From an uncultured Vicinamibacterales bacterium (lineage in GTDB: Bacteria; Acidobacteriota; Vicinamibacteria; Vicinamibacterales; UBA8438): a stretch of 64,000 nucleotides of DNA. The notes below the pieces were generated by a model. It saw only the letters and a program-made list of their open reading frames with translations. It was not told the origin of the DNA and searched no databases. Numbering within the stretch: position 1 is the first letter of the stretch; every line of letters starts with the position of its first letter. The stretch covers positions 2,442,001 through 2,506,000 of the forward strand of contig OY282382.1 of assembly GCA_958295905.1 (NCBI GenBank). The letters run 5' to 3'. Below are positions 38,810 to 47,259 of this stretch, piece by piece. The translations under genes were made by a program, and so were the position numbers.

Positions 38810-39769
38810 ATGTTGATCAGGCAGGCACCGGATATCCGCTCGTCGGAGATTACCCCCGAGCGACTGTACCGCAACCGGCGGGAGTTCATCCGCACCGCAT
38901 CGGGCGCGGTCGCGGGGGCGATTGCCGCCGGGACCGGGTTCGGCCCCGAGGCCGGCCGGCTGCGGGCGCAGAAGCCGATCCCGGACCTGCGGAAGTCTCC
39001 GCTGAGCACCGATGAGCCGCCGAACTCGTTCGACGACATCACGACCTACAACAACTTCTACGAGTTCGGACTCGACAAGGGCGACCCGGCGCGCTACTCG
39101 CATGAGATGACCATCGACCCCTGGTCGGTCCGGGTCGAAGGGGAGATGAACAAGCCGGCCGCCGACGTGCCCCTCGAGACGTTGCTGCGCCCGCATCCTC
39201 TCGAAGAGCGCATCTACCGGTTGCGCTGCGTCGAAGCGTGGTCGATGGTGGTGCCGTGGGTCGGGTTCCCGCTCGGCGACCTCATCAAGCGGTTCGAGCC
39301 GACCTCCAGGGCGAGGTACGTCCGGTTCGAGACGCTCTATCGTCCGTCCGAGATGCGCGGCCAGCGCGGCCGCTCGCTCGACTGGCCGTACGTTGAAGGG
39401 TTGCGGATGGACGAGGCGATGCACCCCTTGGCGATTCTCGCCGTCGGCGTCTACGGCAAGACCCTGCTGAACCAGCAGGGCGCCCCGTTGCGGCTGGTCG
39501 TGCCGTGGAAGTACGGCTTCAAGAGCATCAAGTCCATCGTGAAGATCCAGTTCGTGGAGGACCAGCCGAGGAACTCGTGGAACGTGGCGATTCCGAACGA
39601 GTACGGCTTCTACTCGAACGTGAACCCCGAGGTGAATCACCCCCGGTGGAGCCAGGCGAGCGAGCGCCGCATCGGCAGCTTCTTCCGCATGCGGACGCAG
39701 ATGTTCAATGGCTACCGCGATCAGGTGGCGGGCCTCTACGACGGGATGGACCTGCGCCGGAACTACTAG
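38810..39769 (+). CDS. msrP: Protein-methionine-sulfoxide reductase catalytic subunit MsrP
   Basis: The 319-residue molybdenum enzyme has a Tat signal ([20 protein letters not shown], residues about 22-41) and the sulfite-oxidase fold, with the molybdenum-ligand cysteine in [10 protein letters not shown] at about C140, [10 protein letters not shown], and [18 protein letters not shown]. It repairs oxidised methionines in periplasmic proteins using electrons from MsrQ, which follows 33 bases downstream. GGAG lies 7 bases before the ATG. Confidence 0.94.
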   Translation: MLIRQAPDIRSSEITPERLYRNRREFIRTASGAVAGAIAAGTGFGPEAGRLRAQKPIPDLRKSPLSTDEPPNSFDDITTYNNFYEFGLDKGDPARYSHEMTIDPWSVRVEGEMNKPAADVPLETLLRPHPLEERIYRLRCVEAWSMVVPWVGFPLGDLIKRFEPTSRARYVRFETLYRPSEMRGQRGRSLDWPYVEGLRMDEAMHPLAILAVGVYGKTLLNQQGAPLRLVVPWKYGFKSIKSIVKIQFVEDQPRNSWNVAIPNEYGFYSNVNPEVNHPRWSQASERRIGSFFRMRTQMFNGYRDQVAGLYDGMDLRRNY

Positions 39770-39802
39770 CAGGAGGGCCGCCGAAGCGCGCGTTCGGGCC
39801 GT

Positions 39803-40510
39803 ATGGACATGTCGGTGCGCCGTGTCAAGCCGTGGGTCTTCGCCGCCTGCCTGATCCCGCTGGGGATGCTCCTCTGGCGGGCCTTCACCGGCGATCTGTC
39901 CGCCAATCCCATCGAGTTCATCACCCACCGGACGGGTGACTGGACGCTGCGGTTCCTGCTGATCGCGCTGGCCGTGACCCCGCTGCGGCGCGTCTTCGGC
40001 TGGCCGTGGGCGGCCGCTTTCCGCCGCATGTTCGGGCTGTTCGCCTTCTTCTACGCCCTGCTGCACTTCAGCACTTACCTCGTGCTCGACTTCTTCTTCG
40101 CGTTCGATCTCATCCTGGACGACATCGTCGAGCGGCGCTACGTGACGGCGGGGTTCGCGGGGTTCGTCCTGCTCGTGCCCCTGGCCGTCACCTCGACGAA
40201 CGCGATGATCCGGCGCCTGGGGGGCGGGCGGTGGCGGCGGCTGCACCGGCTGGCCTACGTCGCGGCCATCGCCGGCGTCGTGCACTACCTGTGGCTGGTC
40301 AAGATCGACATCCGGCCGCCGCTCGCGTACGCGGCGGTGCTGGCTCTGCTCCTCGGCGTGCGTCTCTGGTTCCGGTTCCGTCCCCGGCCGGCGGCGGCGG
40401 GAGCGGAGAGCAGGGCGGCGCGGCCGCGCATCGCTTCCCGGGAGCCCGTGGTGAACGCCGCGTTGCGCCGGGGCCGGTCGAAGGCGGCGGGGCCTCTCGC
40501 GGGCTCCTGA
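39803..40510 (+). CDS. msrQ: MsrQ heme-binding membrane subunit
   Basis: The 235-residue protein has about six membrane helices and the YedZ/MsrQ pattern: LSANPIEFITHRTGDWTLRF, then LLHFSTYLVLDFFF and RRLHRLAYVAAIAGVVHYLW with heme-ligand histidines. It passes electrons to MsrP. The last residues (RGRSKAAGPLAGS) come from a copy of the REP-like repeat, so the C-terminus has been rewritten by the element. Confidence 0.93.
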   Translation: MDMSVRRVKPWVFAACLIPLGMLLWRAFTGDLSANPIEFITHRTGDWTLRFLLIALAVTPLRRVFGWPWAAAFRRMFGLFAFFYALLHFSTYLVLDFFFAFDLILDDIVERRYVTAGFAGFVLLVPLAVTSTNAMIRRLGGGRWRRLHRLAYVAAIAGVVHYLWLVKIDIRPPLAYAAVLALLLGVRLWFRFRPRPAAAGAESRAARPRIASREPVVNAALRRGRSKAAGPLAGS

Positions 40511-40515
40511 CCCCC

Positions 40516-40616
40516 CTCAGAATATCCGGCGCCCGTGCGGGCGGCGGTCACGCGACCCCTGGTTGCCGACCCCTGGGCCGGGCGCCGCCTCAGAATATCT
40601 GCCGCCCCCGCGGGTG
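40516..40616. repeat. Duplicated 3' end of the flavin amine oxidase gene
   Basis: The sequence CTCAGAATATC plus following GC-rich bases occurs at 40516-40543 and again at 40589-40616. The right copy contains the real stop (TCA on this strand, 40590-40592) of the minus-strand oxidase gene. The left copy is an extra tail. This mirrors the gene-start duplications seen elsewhere, here at a gene end. Confidence 0.7.
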
Positions 40617-41762
40617 CCGGTGTCCGGCCAGGGTGAGCCGCGGCTCGGGCTCGTCGATGCCGGTGAGCTGCGAAGCGACGTAGTTGCCGACGGCGGGACC
40701 GTGCTTGAAGCCGTGGCCGGACCCGCCGCCGACGAGCCATACATTGGCGATGTCCGGGTGGCGGTCGATCAGAAAGTCGCCGTTCCAACTGTTCGAGTAG
40801 GCGCACACCCGCGCGTCGAGCAGCGGCGCATCGCGCAGGGCGGGCATGCGCCGGGTCAGGATCATGCGGGCGATCTGCTGGCCGCTCTCGGAGCCGGTGC
40901 GGTCGTCGCGGGAGTTCGGGTCGAACGGGTGGCCGTGGTGGTCGAGGCCGAGCTTGACCCCCCGGCCCTCGATGTCGGGGAGTCCGTACACCCCCCCCGA
41001 CGGATCGATCCAGGCCGGCATCGCCGGGGCCGCGAAACGCCGGTCGCCCGCGTCGGGTCCGAAGAAGAACACCTCCTGCCGGGTGGGGTGAATCCGTTCA
41101 CCGAGCACGTCCGGGAAAATCTCCGGGAGCCAGGGGCCGCAGGCGAAGACGTAGGTGCCGGCCACGATCTGGTCGCCGGTGTTCGTCTGCAGCGCCTGGA
41201 CGCGCTCGGTGTTCGCGGGCGGGGGCAGCACCTTCGCGATCAGGTAGTCGACGCTCCGCTTGACCGCCTGGCGCACCACGCTCTGCACCGCCCGGCGCGC
41301 GAGGATGACCCCGGCCGTCGGCTCGAGCAGGCCGTGCGTGACCGGTCCCAGCGTGAACTGGGGATACCGGCGTTCGATTTCGGCTCGATCGAGCTTCTCG
41401 AACGGAATGCGCAGCCGTTCCAGGCTGCCGGCGGTCTCGTCGAGGGCGGTGTCGTTCGGCCGGGCCATCCACAGCACCCCGGTGCGGATGAAGAGATCCT
41501 CGCGCCAGTCGCGAAGGAGCTCCTGCCACGCTTGGGCCGAGTATTGGGACCAGCGCGTATAGAAGTCGTGCTTGCCGTAGCCGAAGCGGATGATCCGCGA
41601 TTCTCCGCTCGAGCTCGACCGGGTGTTGCCCGACCCGAAGGCGTCGACCAGGACCACGGATTGGCCGGTGCCCCGGAGCCGCAGCGCCGTCCAGGCGCCG
41701 AACACGCCGGCTCCGATCACCGCGATGTCAACCGAGTGTCGCGTTTTCCAGGCAGTGTTCAA
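40590..41762 (-). CDS. FAD-dependent amine oxidase (sarcosine oxidase / SolA-like)
   Basis: The 390-residue protein has the FAD-binding motif DIAVIGAGVFGAWTALRL (about 12-29) and the monomeric sarcosine oxidase layout, with SSSSGESRIIRFGYG, THGLLEPTAGVI, the cysteine in ARVCAYSNSWNGDFLIDRHP expected for covalent flavin, and GGGSGHGFKHGPAVG at the end. It would oxidise an N-methyl amino acid, producing hydrogen peroxide. The exact substrate is unknown. Confidence 0.88.
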   Translation of the reverse strand: MNTAWKTRHSVDIAVIGAGVFGAWTALRLRGTGQSVVLVDAFGSGNTRSSSSGESRIIRFGYGKHDFYTRWSQYSAQAWQELLRDWREDLFIRTGVLWMARPNDTALDETAGSLERLRIPFEKLDRAEIERRYPQFTLGPVTHGLLEPTAGVILARRAVQSVVRQAVKRSVDYLIAKVLPPPANTERVQALQTNTGDQIVAGTYVFACGPWLPEIFPDVLGERIHPTRQEVFFFGPDAGDRRFAAPAMPAWIDPSGGVYGLPDIEGRGVKLGLDHHGHPFDPNSRDDRTGSESGQQIARMILTRRMPALRDAPLLDARVCAYSNSWNGDFLIDRHPDIANVWLVGGGSGHGFKHGPAVGNYVASQLTGIDEPEPRLTLAGHRHPRGRQIF

Positions 41763-41841
41763 GATTCGAGCATCCTCGATCGGGACTGTCGTGCGCCGGC
41801 AGGTCGGTCCGAGCGCGCTTCCGGCCCTTAAAATAGCACTG

Positions 41842-42480
41842 ATGCCGGCTGCTTGTATCGAGATCCATCCCGGCGCGGCGCACCTGCCCGAGGTGCTGGC
41901 TCCGGAAGAGCAGCGCGCGCTCGCCGCGCAGTGCCTGGCGATCGGCGCCGGACCGGCCGGTTGGTACGTCCCCCGGGTGCGGGGCGGCGGCCGGATGCGG
42001 GTGCGGATGGTCTGTCTGGGCCGGCACTGGAACGCCCGGACCTATCGCTACGAGGCGTCGCGGAGCGATCACGACGGCCGGACCGTCCTCCCCCTGCCCG
42101 CCAATCTGGCCGATCTGGCGTCGCGGGTGGCGGCGGCCGCCGGCATGCGGCTCGCGCCCGACGTCTGCATCCTCAACTACTATCAGGCCGACGGCAGGAT
42201 GGGGCTGCATCAGGACAAGGACGAGCGCCCCGAGACGCTCGACGCGGGCGTGCCCATCGTGTCGCTTTCCCTCGGCGACACCGCGAAGTTCGTCATCGGC
42301 GGGTTCACGCGGCAGGCGCCGAAGACCCTGGTGCGGTTGGCGTCGGGGGACGGGTTCGTCTTCGGGGGCCGCAGCCGGCTGCGCTATCACGGGGTGGTGT
42401 CGATTCTCCCCGGAACGGGTCCGTCCGGGCACGGTTTCGCGGGGCGGCTCAACCTCACGTTCCGTCAGGGCGCGGCCTGA
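41842..42480 (+). CDS. alkB: AlkB-type 2-oxoglutarate/Fe(II) dioxygenase
   Basis: The 212-residue protein has the AlkB active site: HQDKDE with Fe ligands H123 and D125, the third ligand in RYHGV at about H183, and the 2-oxoglutarate-binding arginine in GRLNLTF near the end. NYYQADGRMGLH is also typical. It directly repairs alkylated bases in DNA. ATG 41842 begins the family-like N-terminus. An upstream in-frame region overlaps the divergent oxidase gene and is not used. Confidence 0.92.
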   Translation: MPAACIEIHPGAAHLPEVLAPEEQRALAAQCLAIGAGPAGWYVPRVRGGGRMRVRMVCLGRHWNARTYRYEASRSDHDGRTVLPLPANLADLASRVAAAAGMRLAPDVCILNYYQADGRMGLHQDKDERPETLDAGVPIVSLSLGDTAKFVIGGFTRQAPKTLVRLASGDGFVFGGRSRLRYHGVVSILPGTGPSGHGFAGRLNLTFRQGAA

Positions 42481-42715
42481 CCGTCCCGCCGCCGCACCGG
42501 GAGCGCGCCGCCGGGGTGCGCCAATCAACGCCGTGGATGCCCGTTCAGCGCGCCGATACGCCATCCTGGAGAAAAGTTGCGCGGGTTCCCCGCCGGCCCG
42601 CGCTAAGCTGCGGCGATACAGAATTGCAGGCCGGCCCGCCGGGACCGCTTCTCCCGGCCGGGTGCGGCCGGTCGGCGCGGCAGCGTTCGATGCCCGCGCC
42701 CGATCTGCAGGAGCC

Positions 42716-44812
42716 ATGATGCACAAACCGATCAAGTACGCCGAGAAGAGTCTGACCCTGGTGGCCGATGCCGGCTTCCGGGTGTTCGATTTCGTGAACC
42801 GGTTCAACCAGCGCCCGTCGTTCACGCCGGCCTGGGCCGACAAGCCGCTGCTGAAGTCGCACGAGAAGGTGAAGCCGCCCCTGGGTTGGCCCCGCGAGAC
42901 CGACTCGCTCTGCCCGAAGTGCGTCCGCGAGGCGCGGCAGGAGATTCTCGACGGCAAGAAGGACTACAAGATCCTGCTGAACGAGAAGGTCGGCGAGATC
43001 AAGGCGACCATCATCGAGCGCGACGGCAAGATCATGATGGTGAAGGACTGCCCGATCCATGGCCGCTTCGAGGACGTGATGGCCATCGACACCGAGTTCT
43101 TCAAGCACCTCGAAGAGTCGTTCCCGGGCAGCGACATGCCGGCCCACAACGACGAGAAGCTGCACAACCACGGCAGCAGCACCATCAAGTACGGCCGCGG
43201 CTCGGTGCTGACCATCGACCTGACCAACCGCTGCAACATGATGTGCGACCCCTGCTTCATGGACGCGAACCAAGTCGGGTTCGTCCACGAGCTCGGGTGG
43301 GACGACATCAAGACGCTGCTCGACAACGCCATCTCGATCAAGCCGAAGCGGCAGATGTCGGTGCAGTTCTCCGGCGGCGAGCCGACCATCTCGCCGTATT
43401 TCCTCGACGCCGTGCGCTACGCCCGCAAGGTCGGCTACAACAGCGTGCAGGCGGCCACCAACGGCATCGAGTTCGCCAAAAGCGCGGACTTCGCGCAGGC
43501 CGCGGCCGACGCCGGCCTGCGCTACGCCTACCTGCAGTTCGACGGCATCGGCAACGCCGCCAACTCGCACCGCCTCGTCGGCAACCTGTTCGACGTCAAG
43601 CTGCGCGCCATCGAGAACCTGCACCGGGCCGGGGTCGACATCGTCCCCGTCATCACCATTCTCAACGGCATCAACAACGAGCAGGTCGGCCGGGTCGTGC
43701 AGTTCGCGCTGGACAACCCGAAGAAGATCAACTTCCTGTCGTTCCAGCCGGTGTCGTTCACGGGGCGGGACGAGGAGATCACCGACGAGCGGCGGCATGC
43801 CCAGCGCTACACCCTGTCGCACCTCGCCCACGACGTGAAGAACCAGACCGGCATCGGCGAGCCGGTCCGCGACTGGTTCCCGATCTCGTTCATGGGCACG
43901 TTCACCGATTCGGCCGACCACATCCACGGGCCGCAGGCCGACTGGGGCCAGCTCAACTGCGGGTGCCATCCCAACTGCGGCGTGGGCATGGCGGTGATGA
44001 TCGACAAGGAGACCCGGGAGTCGGTGCCGGTCACCGCGTTCCTGAAGGCCGAGAGGCTGGCCCGGGACCTCGGCCGGGTGAACGACGGCGGCCGCGGCCG
44101 CAGGGCCTCCGTCCTCGGGATGGCCCTGGCCCTGATGCGGAACTACGACCCGTTCCGGGCGCCGACGCACTTCAAGCTCTGGGACCTGCTGCAGAAGTTC
44201 GACAAGACGTTCGGCGCGTCCAGGAAGGACTACGGCAAGGTGACCGGCGACCGGACGCGGGCCGACATCACCAAGCGGCGGTCCGACCGCTGGAACTTCC
44301 TGTTCATCGCCGGCATGTGGTTCCAGGACCTCTTCAACTACGACTTCCGCCGCACCGAGCGGTGCATCATCCCCTACGCCACCCAGGAGGGGGAGATCTC
44401 GTTCTGCGCCTACAACACCGGCGTCGGCTGGCGCAACATCATCGAGAAGATGCACATGACGGCCACCCTCACCAAGTGGTACGACGAGCACGGCCGCCAC
44501 GAGATCTTCGCCGGCGGCAAGAACGTCGACATGGCGAGCGCCGAGCACCACTTGGTGCTCGATCCCGAGGCGGTGGCGGCCGGCCAGCAGACCGACCTCG
44601 ACGAGAAGGGCGTCGCCAAGAACGCCCGGCAGGAGAAGATCGAGGCCCGCGAGCGGATGAAGCAGGAAGCCGAGAACAAGCGGATGGCCGATCTCTACCG
44701 CCAGCACATCCTGAAGGAGGAGGCGCCCGCGCAGAGCGGCGTCATTCAGATTCAAGGCCTCGGCAACGCCAAGCCGAAGACGGAAGACCGCCAGCCCGTC
44801 GGCGTCGGCTAG
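42716..44812 (+). CDS. Radical SAM enzyme of the MJ0619 / tetraether-synthase type
   Basis: The product is about 698 residues. The N-terminal metal-binding part has CPKC at C66/C69 and KDCPIHGRFEDV (C112, H115), matching the KxCPxHG pattern of MJ0619-type (COG1964) proteins. The radical SAM cluster motif CNMMCDPC is at C173, C177 and C180, followed by QFSGGEPTISPYF. A second Cys-rich region (NCGCHPNCGVG) follows, then a long C-terminal extension with a charged helix. Family members include archaeal tetraether synthase and bacterial membrane-spanning lipid synthases; whether this one joins lipid tails is inference. ATG 42716 follows GCAGGAGCC. Confidence 0.72.
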   Translation: MMHKPIKYAEKSLTLVADAGFRVFDFVNRFNQRPSFTPAWADKPLLKSHEKVKPPLGWPRETDSLCPKCVREARQEILDGKKDYKILLNEKVGEIKATIIERDGKIMMVKDCPIHGRFEDVMAIDTEFFKHLEESFPGSDMPAHNDEKLHNHGSSTIKYGRGSVLTIDLTNRCNMMCDPCFMDANQVGFVHELGWDDIKTLLDNAISIKPKRQMSVQFSGGEPTISPYFLDAVRYARKVGYNSVQAATNGIEFAKSADFAQAAADAGLRYAYLQFDGIGNAANSHRLVGNLFDVKLRAIENLHRAGVDIVPVITILNGINNEQVGRVVQFALDNPKKINFLSFQPVSFTGRDEEITDERRHAQRYTLSHLAHDVKNQTGIGEPVRDWFPISFMGTFTDSADHIHGPQADWGQLNCGCHPNCGVGMAVMIDKETRESVPVTAFLKAERLARDLGRVNDGGRGRRASVLGMALALMRNYDPFRAPTHFKLWDLLQKFDKTFGASRKDYGKVTGDRTRADITKRRSDRWNFLFIAGMWFQDLFNYDFRRTERCIIPYATQEGEISFCAYNTGVGWRNIIEKMHMTATLTKWYDEHGRHEIFAGGKNVDMASAEHHLVLDPEAVAAGQQTDLDEKGVAKNARQEKIEARERMKQEAENKRMADLYRQHILKEEAPAQSGVIQIQGLGNAKPKTEDRQPVGVG

Positions 44813-44813
44813 T

Positions 44814-45003
44814 GGTCCGTCACGCCATAATCTTCGTATGGACGGACTTGAGTCGAGGGTGCGATTTTCCTGCATGGGGGACTCTCCCGGATTCCAGGTG
44901 AGTTCTCCGATGACTCTACGGCGCGGATTCCTGGAGGGTTGGTTGGGCGGCAATCGGAGCCGCAGGCGACGATTTCCGGGCCAGGAGTCTGCGCCGTAGA
45001 GTG
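44814..45003 (+). repeat. Dispersed intergenic element, copy 2, with long inverted repeat
   Basis: The block 44814-44908 resembles the reverse complement of the element at 26217-26363, including TCACGCCATAATCTTC (44820-44835). Next to it is an inverted repeat with 22-bp arms at 44913-44934 and 44981-45002 (20 of 22 positions pair), separated by 46 bases. It begins two bases after the radical SAM stop and may also work as a transcript end. Non-coding. Confidence 0.75.
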
Positions 45004-45484
45004 TCGCGCCGGCGAATTTCCCAACCCGTGGCGTGCTGCGGCGCGCCTCTGAGGCGTGCCGTCTCGGCGCGGCCTGACAGCCCGGATCGAAGGGGTGCGG
45101 CGGGAGATCGGGGTCCGGATCGGCAACATCCTGCCCGCGGACCGGAAGTCCTCGTCGTCAGGAACCGGGGCCCGACCACTACCGGTTTCTTCGGGTTGCG
45201 GCCGCGATTTCGATGAAGCCTCCGCGTTACGGGTTCCGATCTTCCGCCCGTCCGTCAGACGCGGACCCTCACGTATCGACTTCGGAACGGCCATTCCAGC
45301 CGGCCGCATCCACGGCGGTCCGCATGGCCGAAGGCCGCGGCGCGTGCGGACGGGCCGCGGGAAGCGGGCGTGTGCGGCGCCCGGTCTGTAGTAGACTCGC
45401 CCGAAAAATCGGGGCGGCGTTTCGTGGAAGAAACTCGCCCGCCCCGCGCCGCTGAGAACCGGGTGTGAGGGAGGACGGCAGACG
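45004..45484. other. Non-coding gap before the defence operon
   Basis: No reading frame here looks real. A short GC hairpin with an A-rich loop (CGCCC-gaaaaatc-GGGCG, near 45402-45420) lies about 65 bases before the next start and could belong to the promoter or leader of the operon at 45485. A GGGAGGA stretch about 11 bases before the GTG is the likely ribosome-binding site. Confidence 0.4.
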
Positions 45485-46270
45485 GTGAGCGTTTTCGAAC
45501 AGGCCTTCGGAGAGGTCGAACATGCCGCGGCCTCCACGGCCGCGTCGGCTCAGGGGCTCGTTTCGCTGGCGAAGAAGATGCAGAAGGCGGCCCGGGAAGG
45601 GAACATCGCGGGCGTGAAGCGGGCGCGGAGCGAGCTCGACGCCGCCCTCGGCGAGTTGCGGCACGCGGTCGCCGGCGCCGTCGATTCATGGTCCCTGCCC
45701 GAGGATGAAGAGCAGGGTTATCTCGAGGACGGCTACGCTGCCGAGCTCCGCGCGGCGGCGGAGGAACAGGGGCTGAACGTCTACGAGCGGGACGGGAAGC
45801 TGATCTCGTACCCGTCCATCGTGCGCATTCTGCCCGGTGACCGGGCGGTCCGGGTGGACGGGAAGAAGGTGGCCGCCCTTCGGCCGTCCCATCTCGCCGG
45901 TCTGCTGCTGAAGAACCAGAAGAAGCCCGGTCGATACCGGTCGGACCGCTTCCTCCAGGCGCTCCACACGGTCTATGTGGAGATCGTGCGCGGGGACGGG
46001 CGCGGGGCGGGCGACGGGCCCGTCGTGCCCCTGACCCGGGTCTACAGGCTCCTCACGTCCCTGCCGGGGGCCGGCCGGGAGTACGACAAGACGGACTTCG
46101 CGCGGGATCTGTACATCCTGGAAGCCGACGGTCCCCGGCGGACCCGGAAGGGCGCCGCCGTGGCCTTCCCCGCCTCCACCGGCATCCGGCAGTCCGGGTT
46201 CTTCTCGTTCGTCGGCCCCGACGGGCAGGAGGCCCGGTACTACGGCATCAGCTTCACCGCGGACGGGTAA
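45485..46270 (+). CDS. Protein of unknown function, first gene of a BrxD-linked operon
   Basis: The 261-residue product starts with GTG. It has a helical N-terminal third (FEQAFGEVEHAAASTAASAQ and a Lys, Arg and Ala-rich helix, about 4-65) that may form a coiled coil, and a mixed middle part (NVYERDGKLISYPSIVRILPGDRAVRVDGKK). The C-terminal part contains FARDLYILEADGPRRTRKG. I recognise no domain. Its TAA overlaps the next ATG (TAATG), so it is coupled to the two ATPase-like genes and should be a subunit of the same system. Confidence 0.7.
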   Translation: MSVFEQAFGEVEHAAASTAASAQGLVSLAKKMQKAAREGNIAGVKRARSELDAALGELRHAVAGAVDSWSLPEDEEQGYLEDGYAAELRAAAEEQGLNVYERDGKLISYPSIVRILPGDRAVRVDGKKVAALRPSHLAGLLLKNQKKPGRYRSDRFLQALHTVYVEIVRGDGRGAGDGPVVPLTRVYRLLTSLPGAGREYDKTDFARDLYILEADGPRRTRKGAAVAFPASTGIRQSGFFSFVGPDGQEARYYGISFTADG

Positions 46271-47259
46271 TGACGAACGCCATCTCCATCGACGACTGGC
46301 TGCGCCGTATCGAAGACGAATACCTGTCGACGTTCGTCAGGGACGGCGGTGCGGCCGTGAAGTTCGCCGTGACCCCGGACGACGAGCAGCCGGCGTTGCG
46401 CGAGGCGCTGGAGCGCCGCTGCCGGGAGTCGGGCTACGTCTTCGCCGCGCTGGACGCGGCGGCGTTGCGGGCCCACATGCCCCATGACCTCTTCTTCGGG
46501 CTGGCGCGGCAGATCGATTGGCGGGGGTTGGCGCGCCGGCGGGTGCTGCGGCTGGCGGCCGACAGGCGGTATCAGGTCGGCGCCATCGACGCCGAGGGCG
46601 ACGACAACGTCTTCGACGCCATCGCCGGCGCCAACGGCCTCGAGGCGCAGTCGGTGCTCGTGCGGCTCAGGCCCGACATCGAGACGCGCGTCTTCAAGCA
46701 CCCCGCGATGGTCCGGGACTTCCGGGTGGCCATGACCAGTCTGTGCGAGCTCGCCGGGAACCGGCCGGACGGCAGCTACGAAGGCCAGCCGGTGCTGGAC
46801 TGGCTGACCGGCGCCAACACGCGCCTGAGCCCCGTGCGGCCCTTCCTCATCCACACCGCCATCAACCGGGCGACGGCCCGTCGCTTCCTGGAGTCGGCGC
46901 TGCACTGGGTGCGGGAGGCGGGCTGCACGGGGACGGTGGTGTTGCTGGACAACCGCCGCGTCACCGTGGCCCGCAACCCCAGAGACGGACTGCGGTACTA
47001 CACCCGGGCGATGACCGTCGATCACTACGAGTTGCTGCGCGAGTTCGTGGACGGCGTTGATCGCCTGGCCGGGACCCTGCTGGTGGTGGCGACCGGCGAC
47101 GGCTTCCTCGACGAGGCCGGCCACGGCTCGCGGGGCTTCGGCATCTACGAAGCGTTGAAGACCCGTGTGATGAACGACGTGCGGGACCGGCGCCTGGTCA
47201 ATCCGGTCGCCGCGCTGGTGCGGCTGTCGCACCACGGCGGACTGCAGCATGGATCGTGA
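46270..47259 (+). CDS. Protein of unknown function, ATPase-partner-like
   Basis: The 329-residue protein sits between the first gene and the BrxD-like ATPase and overlaps both (1 and 11 bases). It has no Walker A. Segments such as AVKFAVTPDDEQPALREALE, DLFFGLARQIDW and GTVVLLDNRRVTVAR with TLLVVATGDGFLDEAGHG have the strand pattern of a P-loop-like fold without the nucleotide loop. It may be a degenerate ATPase that pairs with the following protein. I give no function. Confidence 0.7.
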   Translation: MTNAISIDDWLRRIEDEYLSTFVRDGGAAVKFAVTPDDEQPALREALERRCRESGYVFAALDAAALRAHMPHDLFFGLARQIDWRGLARRRVLRLAADRRYQVGAIDAEGDDNVFDAIAGANGLEAQSVLVRLRPDIETRVFKHPAMVRDFRVAMTSLCELAGNRPDGSYEGQPVLDWLTGANTRLSPVRPFLIHTAINRATARRFLESALHWVREAGCTGTVVLLDNRRVTVARNPRDGLRYYTRAMTVDHYELLREFVDGVDRLAGTLLVVATGDGFLDEAGHGSRGFGIYEALKTRVMNDVRDRRLVNPVAALVRLSHHGGLQHGS

